From NCBI GenBank assembly GCA_017477205.1, contig JAFUXE010000006.1, positions 106,647-170,646 of the forward strand: DNA of 64,000 nucleotides, given 5' to 3'. A model generated the notes under the pieces. It was not told the DNA's origin and searched no databases. It saw only the letters and a list, made by a program, of their open reading frames with translations. Each line of letters opens with the position of its first letter. The stretch's first letter is position 1. This DNA comes from Alloprevotella sp. (GTDB lineage: Bacteria; Bacteroidota; Bacteroidia; Bacteroidales; Bacteroidaceae). This document shows positions 59,843-64,000 of the stretch, piece by piece. The position numbers and the translations under genes are program-made.

Positions 59843-62800
59843 ATGAAGAAGACATTATTCCTTTTGCTCGCCCTGACACTGACGGCGACAAGAGCGCTGG
59901 CGGCAGGACTGCCCACGCTCAGCGACGGTGACAATGCGTACTGGTACTACCTGAAATTCACGCAGGGCGCATACGTCGTGGCCTCTGAAGGCGACGGCGT
60001 GGTGTGCAAGTCGGCCATCCCCACGGGCATGAAGTCGCAGCTGTGGAAGGTGGAGGGCTCGGCCTCGGCAGGCTACACGCTGACGAACAAGCTCGGCCTC
60101 GTGCTCTATGCCGCAGCCACGTCGCAGGGCTCGGAAATCCGCGCATCGCAGAAGCCGGGAAGCCTTAGCAAGTTCCGCTTCAACGCACGCGGCAGCTATT
60201 ATACCATCACGCCCTACTCCAACACGTCGCAGGCCCTAAACTGCTGGGGCGGCATGGGCCTGGGAAATGACGTGAAACTCTACGACTCGGGCGACGCGAA
60301 CGCCCCGATGGAGTTCATCGCAGAGGAGGACCTCGCCATGCTGGCACCAGAAGTGCCCGTCATCCCCTACCCCACGGAGGTGGGCCTGACGGACTGCGGC
60401 ACGCTGGACATGCACAAGGTGGAGGGCATCACCTTCTTCAGCGACTCCACGCGCCTGCTGGCCGCACGCTTCGCTGACGACCTGAAGCGCACGGCGGGCA
60501 TCGACATCCCCCTCGTGGAGCGCGATGCGAAGGCAGCGGCCACGACGGACTACGAGCATCCGCTCATCATCCTGTGCGAAGGCACGGGCTTCAAGGCGGA
60601 CGCCTACACCCTGGAGTGCTGCGGAGGCGGCATCACCATCACGGCCTCCGACTACGGCGGCTTCTTCTACGCCCTTCAGAGCCTGCGGCAGCTGCTGCCT
60701 CCCGCCATCTTCGGCCAAGAGCTGAAGGCGGAGGAGGCGTGGACGTGCGAGTCGCTGACGATGTTCGACGAGCCTAAGTTCAGCCACCGCGGCTTCCACT
60801 TCGACGTCTCGCGCCACTTCTTCGACAAGGAGGAGGTAAAGAAGCTCCTCGACGTGGCTTCCATCTACAAGCTGAACCGCCTCCACTGGCACCTGACGGA
60901 CGACCAGGGATGGCGCATCGAGATTCCCGAGTATCCGAAGCTCACGACCGTGGGTGCCGTGCGCAAGCGCTCGCTCACCATCAACGACCCCACGAACGGC
61001 CTTGAGTTCTACGACGACACGGAGTACGGCCGCGGCTGCTACTACACCTTGGACGACCTGCGAGAAATCGTGGCCTACGCCAGGGAGCGCAACATAGAAA
61101 TCATGCCCGAGGTGGACATGCCCGGCCACATGGTGGCCGCCATCGCCGCCTATCCCGAGCTGAGCTGCGACCCTACGCGCGAATACGAGGTGCGCGTGGC
61201 AAAGGGCGTCAGCACGGAGATTCTCAACGTGGGCAAGGACGAGGTCATCGACTTCCTGAAGTGCGTCCTCGGACACGTGGCGGAGGTGTTCCCCTACGAG
61301 CTCATCCACATCGGCGGCGACGAGTGCCCCACGACGGCGTGGGAGAACAATGCCGAGTGCAAGCAGCGCGTGAAGGACGAGGGCCTGACGGGCGTAGGCC
61401 AGCTGCAACCGTGGCTGGTGGAGAAGCTGGGCGCTTTCCTGCGCGACGAATACGGCAAGCGCGTCGTCGTCTGGGACGAACTGCTCTCCAACTGGAACAA
61501 CAAGTTCACCATCGAGCCCGTCATCATGGCATGGCGCAGCCTCAACTACACCTCGCAGGCTGCCGACAAGGGCTTCCAGAGCATCGCCGTGCCTACGTAC
61601 CCGATGTACTTCGACCTGCTGCAGGTCTCCCCAGACAAGATGGAAATCGACGCGCCCTACTTCGGCGGCTACGGCGACGGAGCCGTGAACAGCATCGACA
61701 AGGTGTACAACTTCAACCCCGCCGCCAACGTCAGCGGACGCGAGGAATACGTCCTCGGCACGCAGGCAAACCTCTGGACGGAGAGCTGCCCCACGAACGA
61801 GGCCGCAGAATACTGCCTCTATCCCCGCCTGCTCGCCCTGAGCGAGACGGCATGGCTGCCGACGGGCAAGAAGGACTTCGCCAGCTTCTACAGCCGCCTG
61901 CAGCACCACGCTGCCATCCTCGACGCCAAGCAGATACGCTATGCGCGCCACTATATACAAGCTCCCGAGCTGACGGCTGCCGAAGCGGCACTGGCAGAGG
62001 CTGAAGGCATCCTTGCAGCGAGCCGCCCGGGCGAAGTGGGCTATCCCGCCCGGGCCGCCTACGACGCCCTGGGTACAGCGGCCGAAGGCCTGCGTGCCGA
62101 CATGGAAAGCGAAACGGCGCTGACGACGCTGCAAGGCCAGCTCGCCACGTACAAGGCCGCCCCCATCGCGCTGCCGGAGGCTGGCAAGGCGTACAAGATT
62201 GTCAGCGCCTCCACCTTCTTCCGCAACCACTACGAGGGCTCCGTGCTCTATGCCGACGCCGCTTCCCTGCGCATCCACTACACGGAGCAGACGGAGCCGG
62301 AGGAGCTCTGGCAGTTCGTGCCGCAGGACGGCGGCTACCGCCTCAAGAGCCTGCTCAGCGGCCAGCAGGTCGTGCTGCCAGCCAAGGCGAATGCCGAAGC
62401 CACCTTCGACGCACAGGGCACTACGCTCACCCTGCGCCGCGCCACGAAGCCTGCGGGCGGCAACAGCTACATACCGGGCGTCGTGAACCTGAAGTCGGGA
62501 CGCTTCAACCTCTATGCCAACATCTCCGGTCAGGCCGCCAGCAACGTGGACTCCACGCTCTGCTATCCCGGCACCTGGCGCATCGTGGAGGTGACGGACT
62601 TCAGGGAGCGCCTGCAGGGCCTTGCGGACAAGGCAGAGCACATCCTGCAGACTGCCGTGCCCGGCAAGGCAGGCGAGCCCACGGAGGAAGCCCTGGACTT
62701 CCTCCGCGACGAAGTGATGGCACCCGCGCGCGAAGCCCTCTCGAAGGGCGAAGTCTCGCAGGCGGACTACCTCGCCGTCACGGAACGGTACCAGGAGTAT

Positions 62801-63379
62801 CTCCTCATGGACCGCATGTCCGTATTGGCGGCCATTGACGAAGGCTACTTCTACCTCATCAACAATGCCTACCACACGACCTACTACGCATGCGGCAACA
62901 AAAGCTCGAAAGTCGTCCAGCCCAAGGCGCTGGCGCAAACCGACGGCTACAAGTGGGCAGTGGAAAAGACGGGGGACGGCACCATCCTCCTGCGTAACAA
63001 GCTGACGGACAGCTATGCCTACGTCAGCAGCAATGCCGCTGACGAGCGCGTGCGCCTCGGCGATGCCTACAGATGGACGCTGCGCGAGGTGACGACGGAC
63101 CAGGGGAATACGGCGCTGGCCATCATCGACGGCAGCGGCACCTACAGCTGGTACACGAATCCCAACTCGTGGACCTACGTCCTGCTGAAGCCCTACGACT
63201 GGGGCGCCAGCGTATGGACGCTCGTAAAGACCAGCGAGGAGGTCCCCACGGGCATCAGCTCGCCACTCGTCACTCGTCACTCGCAGGCTACCTACGACCT
63301 CCAGGGCCGCAGGCTCACACAGGAGCCGCAGCAGGGCGTTTTCATCCGGGACAGGAAGAAAGTGGTAAAGGGCAACTAA
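59843..63379 (+). CDS. Secreted GH20 beta-hexosaminidase with accessory domains and tail
   Basis: An 1178-residue protein; the start at 59843 gives the signal MKKTLFLLLALTLTATRALA. Residues 30-150 are a ricin-like beta domain. A GH20b domain precedes the catalytic barrel at about 313-680, which has RGFHFDVSRHFF, LNRLHWHLTDDQGWRIEI and HIGGDECPT with the Asp493-Glu494 pair of the substrate-assisted mechanism. The long C-terminal part includes a helical segment and another ricin-like unit (about 1000-1130). The end is YDLQGRRLTQEPQQGVFIRDRKKVVK, after a linker encoded by phased 7-bp repeats. It releases terminal N-acetylhexosamines, complementing the GH18 and GH2 enzymes. Confidence 0.93.
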   Translation: MKKTLFLLLALTLTATRALAAGLPTLSDGDNAYWYYLKFTQGAYVVASEGDGVVCKSAIPTGMKSQLWKVEGSASAGYTLTNKLGLVLYAAATSQGSEIRASQKPGSLSKFRFNARGSYYTITPYSNTSQALNCWGGMGLGNDVKLYDSGDANAPMEFIAEEDLAMLAPEVPVIPYPTEVGLTDCGTLDMHKVEGITFFSDSTRLLAARFADDLKRTAGIDIPLVERDAKAAATTDYEHPLIILCEGTGFKADAYTLECCGGGITITASDYGGFFYALQSLRQLLPPAIFGQELKAEEAWTCESLTMFDEPKFSHRGFHFDVSRHFFDKEEVKKLLDVASIYKLNRLHWHLTDDQGWRIEIPEYPKLTTVGAVRKRSLTINDPTNGLEFYDDTEYGRGCYYTLDDLREIVAYARERNIEIMPEVDMPGHMVAAIAAYPELSCDPTREYEVRVAKGVSTEILNVGKDEVIDFLKCVLGHVAEVFPYELIHIGGDECPTTAWENNAECKQRVKDEGLTGVGQLQPWLVEKLGAFLRDEYGKRVVVWDELLSNWNNKFTIEPVIMAWRSLNYTSQAADKGFQSIAVPTYPMYFDLLQVSPDKMEIDAPYFGGYGDGAVNSIDKVYNFNPAANVSGREEYVLGTQANLWTESCPTNEAAEYCLYPRLLALSETAWLPTGKKDFASFYSRLQHHAAILDAKQIRYARHYIQAPELTAAEAALAEAEGILAASRPGEVGYPARAAYDALGTAAEGLRADMESETALTTLQGQLATYKAAPIALPEAGKAYKIVSASTFFRNHYEGSVLYADAASLRIHYTEQTEPEELWQFVPQDGGYRLKSLLSGQQVVLPAKANAEATFDAQGTTLTLRRATKPAGGNSYIPGVVNLKSGRFNLYANISGQAASNVDSTLCYPGTWRIVEVTDFRERLQGLADKAEHILQTAVPGKAGEPTEEALDFLRDEVMAPAREALSKGEVSQADYLAVTERYQEYLLMDRMSVLAAIDEGYFYLINNAYHTTYYACGNKSSKVVQPKALAQTDGYKWAVEKTGDGTILLRNKLTDSYAYVSSNAADERVRLGDAYRWTLREVTTDQGNTALAIIDGSGTYSWYTNPNSWTYVLLKPYDWGASVWTLVKTSEEVPTGISSPLVTRHSQATYDLQGRRLTQEPQQGVFIRDRKKVVKGN
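63259..63286. repeat. Four phased 7-bp repeats inside the GH20 coding sequence
   Basis: CTCGCCA, CTCGTCA, CTCGTCA, CTCGCAG, followed after 6 bp by the codons for YDLQGRR. They encode the linker SSPLVTRHSQ. Confidence 0.85.
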
Positions 63380-63442
63380 GCCTCCCCGCACATATTCCTT
63401 CGTGTTCCTTCGTGGCCCGAAAGGACAATACGCGCGCGTAAT

Positions 63443-63717
63443 GCAAAATATATATGATTATCTGCTATCGTACCACCAATAAAGCCCGAAGGGCTGACTG
63501 AACACAGGCAGGCGGTGGAGCGAAGCGAAACCCCTGATGGATGGGGCATGAGTGCATAAGCCCCGACGGGGCGACAGAACATAGTTTGATTATTCTTTCA
63601 CCCCTTCGGGGTTCTGGTTTTGTATATGCGTCCAGAGCAGGGGTTTTCACCCCTGCCTGTGCTTTTACGCCCCTTCGGGGCTTGGCGGTACGACTGCGGA
63701 TAATCATATATATTGCG
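63443..63717. repeat. Structured intergenic element bounded by ~33-bp inverted repeats
   Basis: The left end (GCAAAATATATATGATTATC and on through GTACCACC) and the right end (GGCGGTACGACTGCGGATAA and on to TATTGC) are near-complementary over about 33 bp. Inside are several small hairpins: AGCCCGAAGGGCT, GCCCCGACGGGGC, ACCCCTTCGGGGT, AGGGGTTTTCACCCCT and GCCCCTTCGGGGC. From memory such GC hairpin clusters recur in Bacteroidales genomes. Short open frames within it are not protein-like. The rest of the 3' gap up to 63896 shows no gene. Confidence 0.75.
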
Positions 63718-63896
63718 TGCTTTTTCGCGAAAACTCTTTCGGGGTTTCCGGGGCGGGCTTCGCCTTCCTGACGCATCGGGGCGGGAAACGGGGCGGAAAA
63801 CGCCCCAAAACGGCGATCACAAAAGTCACAAATGTATGTTGCAGCGAGGCACCTTATGTGAAATCGGGCTTATTGGTCATTTTGAGTGGTGAAATC

Positions 63897-63926
63897 TTTG
63901 GAAACGCCGATAAATACTTACCTTTG
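63897..63926 (+). promoter_or_regulatory. Promoter near the window end
   Basis: TTTG at 63897-63900, an 18-bp spacer and TACCTTTG at 63919-63926 fit the consensus. The only open frame after it (from 63944) closes at 63997 after 17 codons, so the gene it serves lies beyond the window or has a leader peptide. Confidence 0.55.
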
Positions 63927-64000
63927 CTGCATTTATTATTAATATGATGCAAAAAATGCTTTTTCTGCGGGTCAAATTCCACGATAAAGTTTGGTAAGCG

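Noticed and set aside
60236..63391. Open frame of 1051 codons antisense to the GH20 gene
   Set aside because: The GH20 frame has complete catalytic motifs and signal peptide; the antisense frame has none.
63541..63947. Short open frames in the region after GH20
   Set aside because: They translate hairpin repeats and have no protein-like character; treated as part of the repeat element.

Overview
The window looks like chromosome of a GC-rich member of the Bacteroidales, close to Prevotellaceae or Bacteroidaceae. The evidence is a SusC/SusD pair, Bacteroidetes-type promoters (TAnnTTTG, often with TTTG or TTG 18-21 bp upstream), many secreted or lipid-anchored proteins, a DUF3109 protein and a radical-SAM/lipoprotein pair. 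No species can be named from the sequence alone.

Layout. 1-1.2 kb: the end of a TPR gene, ribH, then a tRNA-Tyr/tRNA-Asp operon with its own promoter and terminator, followed by a small gene remnant. 1.5-10.4 kb: a 2548-residue modular secreted protein and a smaller secreted partner. 10.5-23.3 kb: a co-directional run in which a GH18 glycosidase, a BACON-like lipoprotein, SusC and SusD lead with almost no spacing into a cytoplasmic glycosyltransferase, a nucleotidyltransferase-aminotransferase fusion, an ornithine-cyclodeaminase-family enzyme and a small secreted protein. 23.3-36.8 kb: a transglutaminase-like protein, an SLC13 transporter, a small membrane protein, topB, a Cys/His-rich membrane protein with a TonB-dependent receptor, and a GH2 beta-galactosidase. 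37-43 kb: a secreted protein, a frameshifted WG-repeat lipoprotein gene, a low-complexity peptide gene, metY divergent from an Lrp-family regulator, and a HAD hydrolase. 43.3-49 kb: two tandem M6 metalloproteases. 49-60 kb: ung, DUF3109, recO, recJ, recQ, a Na+/Ca2+ exchanger, the radical-SAM/lipoprotein pair and gyrB. 59.8-63.4 kb: a large GH20 hexosaminidase, followed by a structured repeat element.

Biologically, the secreted part fits foraging on host glycoproteins: GH18, GH20 and GH2 glycosidases, M6 proteases and a SusCD importer. Six of the secreted proteins end in the same short tail, of the form YDLQGRR...GVFIRDGKKVV.

The most unusual content lies in the repeats. A 7-bp repeat family (GTCACTC/GTCACTT) sits just upstream of several start codons. 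The same repeat, in four phased units, sits inside three unrelated genes exactly at the junction with the common C-terminal tail. Three further intergenic regions downstream of genes carry different sequences that share a 21-23 bp period. Short GC-rich repeats also appear in frame inside lacZ and topB at a domain junction or linker. The operon joining a PUL to cytoplasmic nucleotide and amino-acid chemistry is the best candidate for an undescribed biochemical system.
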